Positions 26,814-34,774 of a stretch of 64,000 nucleotides of DNA are shown in pieces. Within the stretch, counting starts at the first letter, position 1. The number at the start of each line of letters is the position of its first letter. Under the pieces are notes generated by a model that ran no database searches, had not been told where the DNA came from, and saw only the letters and a program-made list of their open reading frames with translations. Both the position numbers and the translations under genes were made by a program. The DNA comes from JBKQVT01 sp963804825 (lineage in GTDB: Bacteria > Planctomycetota > Planctomycetia > Pirellulales > Thermoguttaceae): positions 186,001 to 250,000 of the forward strand of contig CAWDRV010000002.1 of assembly GCA_963804825.1 (NCBI GenBank), written 5' to 3'.

Positions 26814-27311
26814 ATGACCGCGATGGGTCCCATTCCCGACGACCCTGGCCGCCGCGGCGCGGTGGCCATCATCCGGCGCGGCCCGACGGTGCTGGTCATT
26901 CGCCGCTCGCGGACCGTGGTTGCCCCGTTGAGCTATTGTTTTCCCGGCGGCGGGATCGAGCCGGGCGAGACGGAGGAGGCCGCCCTCGTGCGCGAGGTCC
27001 GCGAGGAGCTTGGCGTGACGATCCGGCCGGTCCGCCGGGTCTGGCATTGCGTGACCGCGTGGAAGGTCGAACTCGGCTGGTGGCTGGCCGAGATGGACGC
27101 CGACGCCGTGCCGAGGGCGAATCCTGCCGAGGTGGAATCATTTCACTGGGTCACTCCCGCCGAGATGGCCCGATTGCCCGGCTTGTTGGAGAGCAATCGG
27201 GTGTTTTTGGAACTTTGGGAGGGATTGGGGAAGGGGGAGGGCGAAGATTTCGCGCAGAGGCGCGGAGACGCAGAGGAATCAAGGGACGGAGAAGGAAAGG
27301 GGAAAGTTTGA
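26814..27311 (+). CDS. NUDIX hydrolase
   Basis: About 165 residues from ATG 26814 (MTAMGPIPDDPGRRGAVAII). The NUDIX box is GGGIEPGETEEAALVREVRE followed by ELGV, with the catalytic REVREEL intact. It hydrolyses a nucleoside diphosphate linked to another group. The exact substrate is not predictable. The last ~25 residues (DFAQRRGDAEE) are translated from a dispersed CGCAGAGGCGCGGAGACGCA repeat, so the gene probably ended earlier before the repeat arrived. The neighbour tRNA is on the other strand, so this is a single-gene unit. Confidence 0.85.
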   Translation: MTAMGPIPDDPGRRGAVAIIRRGPTVLVIRRSRTVVAPLSYCFPGGGIEPGETEEAALVREVREELGVTIRPVRRVWHCVTAWKVELGWWLAEMDADAVPRANPAEVESFHWVTPAEMARLPGLLESNRVFLELWEGLGKGEGEDFAQRRGDAEESRDGEGKGKV

Positions 27312-27389
27312 CCCGCCCCGCCCGTCGTCGGTTCACCGATCCCCTTCTCTTTCTTTGCATCTCTGCGTCTCCGCGTCTCCGCGCGAGAG
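27251..27389. repeat. Inverted repeat, CGCAGAGGCGCGGAGACGCAGAG family
   Basis: Left arm 27251-27276 pairs with the right arm 27358-27389 (ctctgcgtctccgcgtctcc). The left arm overlaps the coding end of the NUDIX gene. It abuts a MITE-like element at 27400. Confidence 0.65.
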
Positions 27390-27399
27390 TCTTTCGGCT

Positions 27400-27564
27400 C
27401 CCGTGGCATCTTGCCGGTGCCTTGGGATTGCTTGACGGTGCGGCGTGTTGTGCGTGAAAATGGGGAAACGGCGAAGGGACGATTGGTCGATCCGGCGCGG
27501 TTTGCCGGCAACGGTCGGCTCCCAAGCCGTTGCGACGGCGGCACGGGCAAAGCCCGTGGCACAC
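27400..27564 (+). mobile_element. MITE-like element, ~165 bp, with hairpin terminal repeats (copy 2)
   Basis: Second copy of the element at 13069-13231, in opposite orientation. The right end gcacgggcaaagcccgtggc (27541-27564) and left end ccgtggcatcttgccggtgc (27401-27420) are inverted and each folds on itself. The inner CGTGTTGT..GTGAAAATGGG block is shared with copy 1. Confidence 0.7.
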
Positions 27565-27606
27565 GGTCAACAGGGTCACACGGCCGCGGGGTCAGGGAGA
27601 TCAGAT

Positions 27607-27942
27607 ATGGCGCAGTACGGCGAGTGGAATCGCAAGGGCGCAAGTCTCGGCGACGTAACCGCGAAAAAGGAATACGGCGTCGACCGGGACTTCATTATGA
27701 ACGGCATCCGAGCGGGCAAACTCGACTACCGACAGGGTACGGTATGGGGTACTCCCTATGTCAGGATTTTGCGACGCGGGCTGGAGCAGTACATCGCCGA
27801 GGAGCTTGGCGCAGATCGCTTGCGGGGCGGCAAGAAGCAAGCAGAACTCCGAAGGATCAAAAAGGAAATGGTGGAACTCCAAAACCGACTGGATGAACTC
27901 CAGGCTCGAAGGACACAACTTGAGAAAGCCATGAGGAAGTAG
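27607..27942 (+). CDS. Small conserved protein with C-terminal coiled coil
   Basis: 111 residues from ATG 27607: MAQYGEWNRKGASLGDVTAK, KEYGVDRDFIMNGIRAGKLD, YRQGTVWGTPYVRILRRGLE, QYIAEELGADRL, then a heptad-rich ELRRIKKEMVELQNRLDELQ tail (~80-108). The KEYGVxRDFI / GKLxYRxGxVWGxPYxRxLR pattern looks like an excisionase/MerR-type winged fold used by short proteins found in many phyla. I recall the type but not a function. The coding start is set by the conserved first residues. A 54-codon upstream extension lies in repeat DNA. Confidence 0.68.
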   Translation: MAQYGEWNRKGASLGDVTAKKEYGVDRDFIMNGIRAGKLDYRQGTVWGTPYVRILRRGLEQYIAEELGADRLRGGKKQAELRRIKKEMVELQNRLDELQARRTQLEKAMRK

Positions 27943-27956
27943 CTAAGCCGAACCGG

Positions 27957-28064
27957 CGGCCGTTCACGCTACCGGCGGAGAAACCGCGGATGAACGCAGA
28001 TAAACGCCGACAAGCATGGATTCAATGAACTGCGTTCATCCGCGTCTATCTGCGGTTCCCTGTC
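27957..28064. mobile_element. Truncated MITE-like element with GGCCGTTCAC end (copy 2)
   Basis: Matches 15005-15110 closely (gccgttcacgctaccggcgg, then ggattcaatgaactgcgttc) but stops before the right terminal repeat and runs into the CCCTCTCCC-family repeat. Confidence 0.65.
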
Positions 28065-28082
28065 GTTGTTTGAGGATTTGCC

Positions 28083-28173
28083 GCCCTCACCCTGACCCTC
28101 TCCCGGAGGGAGAGGGGAGTAATTCTCGGACAAGCCCTCTCCCCCGACCCCTCTCCCACAAGGGGCGAGGGGA
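28083..28173. repeat. Two copies of the CCCTCTCCC/GGGAGAGGG palindrome
   Basis: Consecutive hairpins: ccctctcccggagggagagg at 28096-28116 and a second, C-rich one at 28134-28172 (ctctcccacaaggggcgagg). It could act as the terminator for the convergent flanking genes. The right hairpin ends 10 nt before the stop of the next gene. Confidence 0.6.
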
Positions 28174-28182
28174 GACGGCCGC

Positions 28183-29409
28183 TTACTCGGTCGCTTTGCG
28201 GGCCTTCTCGCCCTCGGCCGCGTCGCGGGCGGGCGGGAGATAGCGACGATTGAAAATCTCGGGATCGAACGGATCGGCCGAGGCGGCGTCCGGGGCGGGA
28301 AGAGTCCGCTTCGGCGCCGCATGGGGTCCGGCCGGATGCGGCCGATGCGATTTCGACGACGAATCGGACTCGTCAGCCGGCGAATCGTCGGGCGCATCGT
28401 CGGACTCAACGGCGTCGGCGGCAGAGGCGGCGCGAACGGGGCCCGGCTTCGCCTCCCGACCGGGTCGCGGCAACGGCCGGCCGCTATGGGCCGCGGTCGG
28501 CGAGAGGAGCCGCGGCTGGGCGGGATTCACGCCCGCTTGGGCAGCAGGGGCCACCTGCTGCTTGTCGCCAAAGAGGACCGATTCGGGGATTTCCGCCGCG
28601 CCGGGATGGCCAGTCACCTGGTTGACCCAATCGGCGATCTGTTTGTAATGGCCGGCCTGGCGGTCGCTGAACATGGCGGCCTTGACCGTGGCGTGCGGCC
28701 CGCTGATCGCGCTGAGCAGCCGGCTGGATTTGGCGTCGTTGTAGTCGACGAACTGCATGACGGCGTGCAGGTTCCGCTGGGTGAGCCTGCGGCCAGGCGG
28801 TTGGTCCGCGGACGCCCGCATGAGCCGCAAACCGGATTCCGTTTGCGGGCCGTGGCAGCCGGACGCCATGCAATGGTTCATCAACAGCGGCTGCACGGTC
28901 TGGGTGAAGGTCTCGACCGCGCCGGGGGGCATGCCGCGGACCATGCGGTCGAGGTCTTCGGACGACGGCGCGTGGCTGGCGACGGTGGCGACGGGCTTGG
29001 GGGGCGGTTCCTGGGACAACTCCAGGCGGCGTCGCAACACGCCCAGCATGGGATGGTTCGGCTCGATGGCGGCCGCGGCCGTCAATTCGTCGGCGGCGAA
29101 GCGATACAGTTCGTGCCGTTCGCACCATCGGGCCAGATCGAGGTGGTCTTGCACGTTGCCCGCCTGGATCGCCGCCCGCTTTCGCTGATAGCCCTCGTTC
29201 AGGGTGCGGCAATAGAGGTCGACGTCGGCGACCGGCACGCGGATCTCGCCGCCGGGGAAACTGACCTGATATTGGCCGCTGCCGCGCGTGACGTGTCCTT
29301 CGATGGTTTGGCCGTTGCGGAGCAAGAGCACGCCCTGGGCGTCGCCCGGCTCTTCCGCCACGGCGATCGCGGTCCAGAGGCACAACAGCGCCGCGGAGAT
29401 GGTTTTCAT
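28183..29409 (-). CDS. Exported hypothetical protein with CX4CH motif
   Basis: 408 residues with signal peptide MKTISAALLCLWTAIAVAEE. A short beta region (VLLLRNGQTIEGHVTRGSGQ) is followed by helical repeats (LARWCERHELYRFAADELTA), then VETFTQTVQPLLMNHCMASGCHGPQ and LRLM. In planctomycete cytochrome-like domains this place reads C-x2-C-H; here it is C-x4-CH, so covalent haem binding is doubtful. The C-terminal ~150 residues are low-complexity (Ala, Pro, Asp, Ser) with a conserved-looking FDPEIFNRRYLP at the end. The family is typical of planctomycetes; the function is unknown. Confidence 0.68.
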   Translation of the reverse strand: MKTISAALLCLWTAIAVAEEPGDAQGVLLLRNGQTIEGHVTRGSGQYQVSFPGGEIRVPVADVDLYCRTLNEGYQRKRAAIQAGNVQDHLDLARWCERHELYRFAADELTAAAAIEPNHPMLGVLRRRLELSQEPPPKPVATVASHAPSSEDLDRMVRGMPPGAVETFTQTVQPLLMNHCMASGCHGPQTESGLRLMRASADQPPGRRLTQRNLHAVMQFVDYNDAKSSRLLSAISGPHATVKAAMFSDRQAGHYKQIADWVNQVTGHPGAAEIPESVLFGDKQQVAPAAQAGVNPAQPRLLSPTAAHSGRPLPRPGREAKPGPVRAASAADAVESDDAPDDSPADESDSSSKSHRPHPAGPHAAPKRTLPAPDAASADPFDPEIFNRRYLPPARDAAEGEKARKATE

Positions 29410-29484
29410 GGAAGGTCCGTTCCGGGGTGGGGGATTTCGCGGCGCGAAGGGTAGGGGATTGGCCGCCGCGGGTCAAGAGCGAAC

Positions 29485-29700
29485 GTAACCGTTCACGGGA
29501 AACCATCCCACTCGGACCGCATTGCAATAGACGATCCGCAGATTACGCAGATTTACGCAGAGGGAGAAAAAGGCGACGGGAATGATCGCCGGTCGCCCAT
29601 TCTTCGTCTCTCCTCTGCGTAAATCTGCGTAATCTGCGGATCGAACTGGTCTTTTCCATTCGATCCGGCGCGAGGATGACCATCCCCTGTGAACGGCTAC
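29485..29700. mobile_element. MITE-like element with GTAACCGTTCAC ends (copy 3)
   Basis: Terminal repeats gtaaccgttcac (29485-29496) and gtgaacggctac (29689-29700). The interior has a long inverted repeat, gatccgcagattacgcagat and its complement around 29617-29642. Longest of the three copies at 216 bp. Fills most of the gap between flanking genes. Confidence 0.72.
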
Positions 29701-29752
29701 AGAGCGAACGGGCCGCTGGAAACCGGCCCGGACAGGGCATATACTGAGCGTC

Positions 29753-30058
29753 ATGTCACCAAGGGGTCGGTCCGTGACGGCAAGCGGCGTCGAGCAGCGC
29801 GAAATCCACTATTCCGGCCGCGTGCAGGGGGTGGGGTTTCGCTATACGGTCCGGTGGCTGGCGTCGCGGACGACCGTGACCGGTTTTGTGAGGAACCTGC
29901 CGGACGGTCGGGTCCAATTGGTGGTGGAGGGCCCCCCGAGTGAAATCCGGGTGCTTTTGGAGCAGGTTCGCCAGGAGATGGGCCGTTATCTTTCCGGGGT
30001 GGAGGAGCAGACCCGGCCCGCCACCGGCCGATTCAAAGGCTTTGATGTCCGTTTTTGA
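29753..30058 (+). CDS. acyP: Acylphosphatase
   Basis: 101 residues. The catalytic loop reads HYSGRVQGVGFRYTVRWLAS with the essential Arg, and the Asn is in VTGFVRNLPDGRVQLVVEGP. Hydrolyses acyl phosphates such as carbamoyl phosphate and acetyl phosphate, which is notable in a genome with a BMC acetate kinase, though no link is shown. The first ~14 residues are variable and an inner start is possible. Its 3' end has been duplicated downstream (see repeat at 30021). Confidence 0.92.
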   Translation: MSPRGRSVTASGVEQREIHYSGRVQGVGFRYTVRWLASRTTVTGFVRNLPDGRVQLVVEGPPSEIRVLLEQVRQEMGRYLSGVEEQTRPATGRFKGFDVRF

Positions 30059-30103
30059 GGGAACCGGGCGACTCAAAACCTTTGAATGTCCGTTTTTGAG
30101 GGG
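30021..30103. repeat. Tandem duplication of the acyP 3' end
   Basis: The last ~41 bases of the gene including stop (30021-30061) are repeated at 30061-30103 with a few changes: ttgatgtccgtttttgaggg versus ttgaatgtccgtttttgagg. Same kind of event as at the pduL 3' end. Confidence 0.75.
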
Positions 30104-30192
30104 CCAGGCGAACCACCAGGCCGCGGGCAGCGTAGAGCCACTAAGACCGTCGAATATCGAGAAGACCCCGCCGCCGTGTACGGCCAAGAAAC

Positions 30193-31146
30193 ATGATGGA
30201 CTTGTCGCTGGGCAATTCACTTCCTTTGGCCGTAGCCAACATGTGGCTGTGGCCGGCGCTGATCGCGGTCCTCGGCGGGGTTGGGGCCGCGGTCGTGTTG
30301 GCGGCCATCGTCGTTTTGCTCCGCGTCGCGGCGCCCAAGGTAGCGGCCATCGCCTGGACCACCGGCAAGGAGGCCGTCTCGCAGCCTCTGTTCTACCTGC
30401 TCTTGGGCTTCGGAACATTTTTCCTGGTTCTCTGCCTCCTGCTGCCCTACTACACCTTTGGCCAAGACGTTAAGATGGTTGAAGAGACCGGACTGACGTT
30501 GATCATGGTGCTGGCCGTGCTGCTGGCGCTGTGGACGGCCAGCACGGGCATCGCCGACGAGTTGGAAGGCCGAACCGCGTTGACGTTGCTCTCCAAGCCG
30601 ATCGGCCGCCGGCAGTTTATCGTGGGCAAATTCCTGGGCGTCCTCGGTCCGGTGGCCATCCTGTTCATCGTGCTGGGCGTTGTCTTTCTTTGCGGCGTTT
30701 CGTTCAAGGTGGTCTACGACGCCCGGGAAACGTCCATGCCGGATCCAAGTTGGCAGGAGTGCTACCGGGAGATGGTGCAGATTGCGCCGGGGCTGGCGCT
30801 GGCATTCATGGAGGCGGTGGTCATGGCCTCCATTTGCGTGGCCATTTCCACCCGCTTGCCGATGCTGCCGAACCTGGTCATCTGCGCCACGATTTACGTG
30901 CTGGGCCACTTGGTGCCGATGTTGGCCAGTTCGGCCGTGGGGCGATTGGCCATCGTTGCCTTTATGGCCGACTTGCTCTCGACGATCCTGCCGGCGCTGG
31001 ACCATTTCAGCAGCGACGGGGCCATTTTTGCGGGCAAGGCGGTCCCGGGGGTGTTGCTGCTGGGGGCAGGCGTCTACTGCGTTCTTTACAGCACAGTGGC
31101 CATGCTCCTGGCCCTGTTGATGTTCGAGGACCGCGATCTGGCGTGA
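30193..31146 (+). CDS. ABC-2 type transporter permease
   Basis: 317 residues with about six hydrophobic helices (WPALIAVLGGVGAAVVLAAI, LFYLLLGFGTFFLVLCLLLP, LIMVLAVLLALWTASTGIAD, VAILFIVLGVVFLCGVSFKV, LPNLVICATIYVLGHLVPML, VPGVLLLGAGVYCVLYSTVA). ADELEGRTALTLLSKPIGRR is the cytoplasmic coupling motif of ABC-2 permeases of the NosY/gliding type. The ATPase partner is not adjacent and no neighbour gene completes it. The start is one of two consecutive ATGs at 30193. What is moved is unknown. Confidence 0.82.
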   Translation: MMDLSLGNSLPLAVANMWLWPALIAVLGGVGAAVVLAAIVVLLRVAAPKVAAIAWTTGKEAVSQPLFYLLLGFGTFFLVLCLLLPYYTFGQDVKMVEETGLTLIMVLAVLLALWTASTGIADELEGRTALTLLSKPIGRRQFIVGKFLGVLGPVAILFIVLGVVFLCGVSFKVVYDARETSMPDPSWQECYREMVQIAPGLALAFMEAVVMASICVAISTRLPMLPNLVICATIYVLGHLVPMLASSAVGRLAIVAFMADLLSTILPALDHFSSDGAIFAGKAVPGVLLLGAGVYCVLYSTVAMLLALLMFEDRDLA

Positions 31147-31204
31147 GCGGTGGCGCCGGGGCGGGGACGGCGACGAATGCTCCGACGCAATCCGCGCAGC
31201 AAAA

Positions 31205-31230
31205 GGCCCCCGCGCCGCAGCTCGGGGGCC
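31205..31230. terminator. GC-rich hairpin between convergent genes
   Basis: GGCCCCCG (31205-31212) pairs perfectly with CGGGGGCC (31223-31230) over a 10-nt loop. It lies between the permease end and the cold-shock gene end, so it could terminate either. No clear U-tract follows. Confidence 0.6.
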
Positions 31231-31285
31231 GGCTGAGGAAGACGATGTCCGAGTCTTCGTCGCGGTCTTCTTATTGGCGGCGGGG

Positions 31286-31484
31286 TCAGACGACCCGCAC
31301 GTTCTCGGCACGCGGTCCCTTGGGGCCGCGGCCTTCGTCATACTCGACGGTCTGCCCTTCGCGCAACGACTCCATCGTGACGTTCCTGCAACACCGAGTG
31401 ATGGAAGAACAAGTCACCCCGTTCCCCTTGAATGAACCCGAATCCCTTGTCGGCAACCAGTTTCCGAATCGTACCTTGCGGCAT
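31286..31484 (-). CDS. Cold-shock domain protein, one frameshift
   Basis: About 66 residues in two frames: MPQGTIRKLVADKGFGFIQG then ERGDLFFHHSVLQ with both RNP motifs (KGFGFI and LFFHHS), then after a break near 31388 NVTMESLREGQTVEYDEGRG, PKGPRAENVRVV. The span of 199 nt has one base too many or two too few, so an indel error is likely. CspA-like single-strand nucleic-acid chaperone. The downstream hairpin at 31205 may be its terminator. Confidence 0.85.
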
Positions 31485-32090
31485 AACTGCCACTCCTACA
31501 ACAAGACGTGAAAAATGGGGGGCGTCCGCGGAGAAACATTTCTCTCGGCCAGCCCCTGAAACAAACACTCGGGGGCGGAGAAAACCAACCGCTTGCCCGC
31601 AGGGCGTCTTCGCATGAGGCCGCCACGCAAGGCCGAACAGCAGCAGGATCAGAAGGCGAGACCGCCGGATGAATGGGGGACCCGCATCCTTTTTTTCTCT
31701 CCACCCCTTCTGGCGCGTCATTATAACACCCCGGACGAGGATCACAAGGGGAGTATCAGGCCGGTTTCGGGGATGATCGGCGATGGGTTTTTCGGCCTTG
31801 TCGCGGGCGGCAATCGGCGGCGTTTGTTTTTTTGTCCGGCGGGACGGTCTGGCGCCGGGCGTTGAAGGGGCGTTATTGCGATGCCACAACCTCTTGTGCC
31901 GTCATGGGTTGCGACATTTCTTCACCTCCGCCAATATCTGGCCTTTACCGAAACGGGTGCAATCGGCAGAATACCTCCCTCCCTGGAGCCATTTCTGACC
32001 TGCCGTAGGATCAAGTCGGTGCCGCGCGAGCCGCTGGGGAGGGCCGCGGTGGTCAAGGATGACCGACTACAACAGCAAGGAGTGCTGAAC
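31485..32090. other. Divergent intergenic region between csp and ompH genes
   Basis: No convincing gene in about 600 bp. Promoters for both genes must lie here. The Shine-Dalgarno AAGGAG for the OmpH gene is at 32077-32082. The csp leader is long enough for the regulated 5' UTR common in cold-shock genes, but no specific structure was recognised. Confidence 0.45.
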
Positions 32091-32759
32091 GTGAAGAAGT
32101 CTCGTCTGATGGCCGTTCTGGCGACGTGTGCGGCCGGCTGTTTGGTGTGGACGAGCCTGGCGGCGCGTCCCGCGTTGGCGCAGCAACGCCCGTCCATGGC
32201 GGCGCCCGCTGCACCCTCGGTCGTCTTGATCGACATCGCTCGCATTTTCAAGGAGCATGCGGCCTTCAGGGCCGACATGAACCAAATCAACGAGGACAAG
32301 GCACGTATCAGGGCCGAGATCAAGAAGGAGAGCGACTCGCTCCAGGAGTTTGGCAACACTCTGAAAGACTATAACGTCGGCAGCCCCGACTACAAGCGGA
32401 CCGAAGAAGAGATCGTCCGCCGGCAGACGGCCTTGCAGATGTACGCGAACACGCAGCAACAAGAACTCATCCTCCGCCGCGCCCAGGCCTACAACAGGGT
32501 CTACCTGGAAATCAGCCAAGAGGTCGAGACCTTCTGCACCGCCAACAACATCGCGCTGGTGATCAACTACGACAGCGAGAAGGTGGACAACAGCAAGCCC
32601 GACGACGTGCTTCGCATGGTCTCGCGGCCGGTCGTCTATCGCCAGGCGAACCTTGACATCACGCCGCAGATTATCCAGAGCCTGACGCAACGGAACCGCA
32701 TGGTCCGCGGTCCCGGCCCCAATCCAGCGCCGTCGTCGTGGAACCAGGGGGTTCGCTGA
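32091..32759 (+). CDS. OmpH/Skp family periplasmic chaperone
   Basis: 222 residues from GTG 32091, chosen for the AAGGAG nine nt upstream and because the signal peptide KKSRLMAVLATCAAGCLVWT, SLAARPALAQ starts there. The mature part begins VVLIDIARIFKEHAAFRADM, followed by a long charged coiled coil (KARIRAEIKKESDSLQEF to EVETFCTANNIALVINYD), the tentacle fold of Skp that carries outer-membrane proteins through the periplasm. It lies just before lpxC and lpxA, as in many outer-membrane biogenesis clusters. Confidence 0.88.
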   Translation: MKKSRLMAVLATCAAGCLVWTSLAARPALAQQRPSMAAPAAPSVVLIDIARIFKEHAAFRADMNQINEDKARIRAEIKKESDSLQEFGNTLKDYNVGSPDYKRTEEEIVRRQTALQMYANTQQQELILRRAQAYNRVYLEISQEVETFCTANNIALVINYDSEKVDNSKPDDVLRMVSRPVVYRQANLDITPQIIQSLTQRNRMVRGPGPNPAPSSWNQGVR

Positions 32760-32831
32760 GCGTATCGGGGCATCGGCGCCGGGCATGGATCGCCCGGCCG
32801 ACGCCGCCTTGGACCGATCCCTTTCCTAGTC

Positions 32832-33731
32832 ATGGATGACGGGCTTCTCGGGATGGATGTGACACGCAACGAGCGAACGATCGCCGCGCCGGCCGTGGTC
32901 GAGGGCGTGGGTTACTGGAGCGGGCGTGACGTCCGCGTCGAATTCCGCCCCGCCCCGCCGCGCTCCGGGATCGTCTTTGTTCGCGGCGATTTGCCGGGCT
33001 GCCCGCGCATTCCCGCCGCCATCGGCCATCGCACCGAAACTCCCCTGCGGACGGTGTTGCGGGTCGGCCAGGCCGGGGTCGACATGATCGAGCACGTCAT
33101 GGCGGCGACGGCGGGCATGCAGGTCGATAACTGCGAGATCTGGGTCAACGAGCCCGAAATGCCCGGCTGCGACGGCTCCGCCCTCCCCTTCGTCGAGGCG
33201 TTGCAGCAGGCCGGCATCGTCGAGCAAGACGCGTCTCGGGCGGTACGGCGGATCGAGCGCGTGCTCCGATTGGGCAACGAGCAAAGCTGGATCGAGGCCC
33301 GGCCGGCGAGCGCCGGCCGCATGATCCTGCAATACGAGTTGGACTACGGCGGCGGAAACCCCATCGGCCGGCAATCGCTGGAAATCCTCGTCTCGCCGCG
33401 GTATTTCCACATCAACCTGGCGCCGAGCCGGACCTTCCTGCTCCAGCCCGAGGCCGTCGCCCTGCAAGCGCAAGGACTCGGCCTCCGCGCCACCTTCCGC
33501 GACCTTCTGGTCTTCGACGGCCAGGGACCGATCGAGAACGCCCTGCGGTTCCCCGATGAGTGCGTCCGCCACAAGATTGTCGACATGATCGGCGACCTGG
33601 CCCTGGCCGGTTGCGATCTGTCGGGGCGGTTCATCGCGTATCGCAGCGGCCATCGTCTGAACGGCGAGTTGGTCCGCGCCATCCTCGCCGACGGCGACGT
33701 GGACAAGAATGAGTTGAAACGTTGTGCCTGA
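32832..33731 (+). CDS. lpxC: UDP-3-O-acyl-N-acetylglucosamine deacetylase
   Basis: A 299-residue zinc deacetylase, the committed step of lipid A synthesis. Motifs: GVGYWSGRDVRVEFRPAPP, MIEHVMAATAGMQVDNCEIW with the first zinc His, MPGCDGSALPFVEAL, and RHKIVDMIGDLALAG plus FIAYRSGHRLNGELV with the second zinc His/Asp and the catalytic His. Start may be either 32832 or the Met seven codons later. A hairpin repeat (ggcaagatgcccgcggcgct) separates it from lpxA by 91 nt. Confidence 0.94.
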   Translation: MDDGLLGMDVTRNERTIAAPAVVEGVGYWSGRDVRVEFRPAPPRSGIVFVRGDLPGCPRIPAAIGHRTETPLRTVLRVGQAGVDMIEHVMAATAGMQVDNCEIWVNEPEMPGCDGSALPFVEALQQAGIVEQDASRAVRRIERVLRLGNEQSWIEARPASAGRMILQYELDYGGGNPIGRQSLEILVSPRYFHINLAPSRTFLLQPEAVALQAQGLGLRATFRDLLVFDGQGPIENALRFPDECVRHKIVDMIGDLALAGCDLSGRFIAYRSGHRLNGELVRAILADGDVDKNELKRCA

Positions 33732-33756
33732 CCGGATGGGGGAAGAACAGGAGCGC

Positions 33757-33785
33757 GGGCAAGATGCCCGCGGCGCTCGTGCGAC
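33757..33785. repeat. Solo hairpin end of the MITE-like family between lpxC and lpxA
   Basis: gcgcgggcaagatgcccgcg matches the terminal hairpin of the elements at 13069 and 27400 but without a body. It lies in the short spacer of the lpx operon. Confidence 0.6.
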
Positions 33786-33822
33786 GTGGACAAGAAACCG
33801 TGGAGATGAAGGAACCTTGACA

Positions 33823-34629
33823 ATGAGCACCCGCATTGCCGATCATGTCTCGATCGACCCTCGCGCCCAGATCGACGACGACGTCGAGATCGGCCCGTTC
33901 TGCGTCATTGGCCCCAAGGTGCGCATTGCCGCCGGGACGAAGCTGGAGAACAACGTCACGTTGATGGGCAACGTCACCATCGGCTGCCGCAACCATATCT
34001 ATCCCAACGTGGTCATCGGCGGCGATCCCCAGGACATCAGCTATCACGGCGCCGACACCCGGGTGCTCATCGGCGACGACAACCTCATCCGCGAGTGCGT
34101 GACGATCAACCGCGCCACGGAGAAGGAAGACGGCGTCACCCGGGTGGGCAACGGCAACTTTCTCATGGCCTGCTGCCACGTCGCCCACGACTGCCAGTTG
34201 GGCGATCACATCATCATCGCCAACGCGACGCTTTTGGGCGGGCACGTCCACATTCACGATTTCGCGTCGCTCTCCGGGGCGGTGGCGGTGCACCATTTCG
34301 CCACCATCGGCAGCTACAGCTTCGTCGCCGGCGTCAGCGCCGTCCGGCACAACGTCCCGCCGTACATGCTCGTCGAGGGCTACCCGGCACGCCCCCGCTG
34401 CATCAACGCCGTCGGCCTGAAACGCAACAACTTTCCACCCCACGTGATCCAGGCCCTGGCCGAGGCCCACCGGCTGCTCTACCGCGCCAAGGTCGGGCTG
34501 GACAATGCCTGGGAAATCCTTCGCTCCAACGGCCAGTTGGTGCCCCAAGTGAACCATTTCTTGAGCTTCGTTCAAGGCCAGCACGAGGGCCAGCACGGCC
34601 GCGGACGCGAACATCGCCGCGCCGCCTAA
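33823..34629 (+). CDS. lpxA: Acyl-[ACP]-UDP-GlcNAc O-acyltransferase
   Basis: 268 residues from ATG 33823 (MSTRIADHVSIDPRAQIDDD). A left-handed beta helix of hexapeptide repeats (VEIGPFCVIGPKVRIAAGTK, NVTLMGNVTIGCRNHIYPNV), then the LpxA-specific IGGDPQDISYHG, ECVTINRATEKEDGVT and CHVAHDCQLGDHIIIANATL with the catalytic His, and a helical tail (LKRNNFPPHVIQALAEAHRL). Places the first acyl chain on UDP-GlcNAc or its 3-amino analogue. Followed by a Gfo/Idh/MocA gene after 145 nt of repeat-bearing DNA. Confidence 0.95.
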   Translation: MSTRIADHVSIDPRAQIDDDVEIGPFCVIGPKVRIAAGTKLENNVTLMGNVTIGCRNHIYPNVVIGGDPQDISYHGADTRVLIGDDNLIRECVTINRATEKEDGVTRVGNGNFLMACCHVAHDCQLGDHIIIANATLLGGHVHIHDFASLSGAVAVHHFATIGSYSFVAGVSAVRHNVPPYMLVEGYPARPRCINAVGLKRNNFPPHVIQALAEAHRLLYRAKVGLDNAWEILRSNGQLVPQVNHFLSFVQGQHEGQHGRGREHRRAA

Positions 34630-34638
34630 ATGAAGAAA

Positions 34639-34677
34639 GTGAGCCGGAGGCGTTAGCCTCCGGATAAAGGCGGAAGG
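34639..34677. repeat. GAGCCGGAGGCGTTAGCCTCCGG repeat copy
   Basis: A hairpin of the same family as 10715-10768 and 13757-13794, followed by ataaaggcggaagg. Ten nt after the lpxA stop, so it could serve as an attenuating or mRNA-stabilising hairpin. Confidence 0.6.
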
Positions 34678-34774
34678 AAACAACGGAGAACGAGTCCCCA
34701 ACGCCCTAAGCCCGCGCACCTGCGTCCGGCGGGACCCCGTCGCGTCACACCCTTGAAAACGCCAGCGTGATCCT

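Noticed and set aside
28083..28173. Possible CRISPR repeats because of the short repeated hairpins
   Set aside because: Only two imperfect copies without regular spacers, and the same palindromes occur singly elsewhere in the window.
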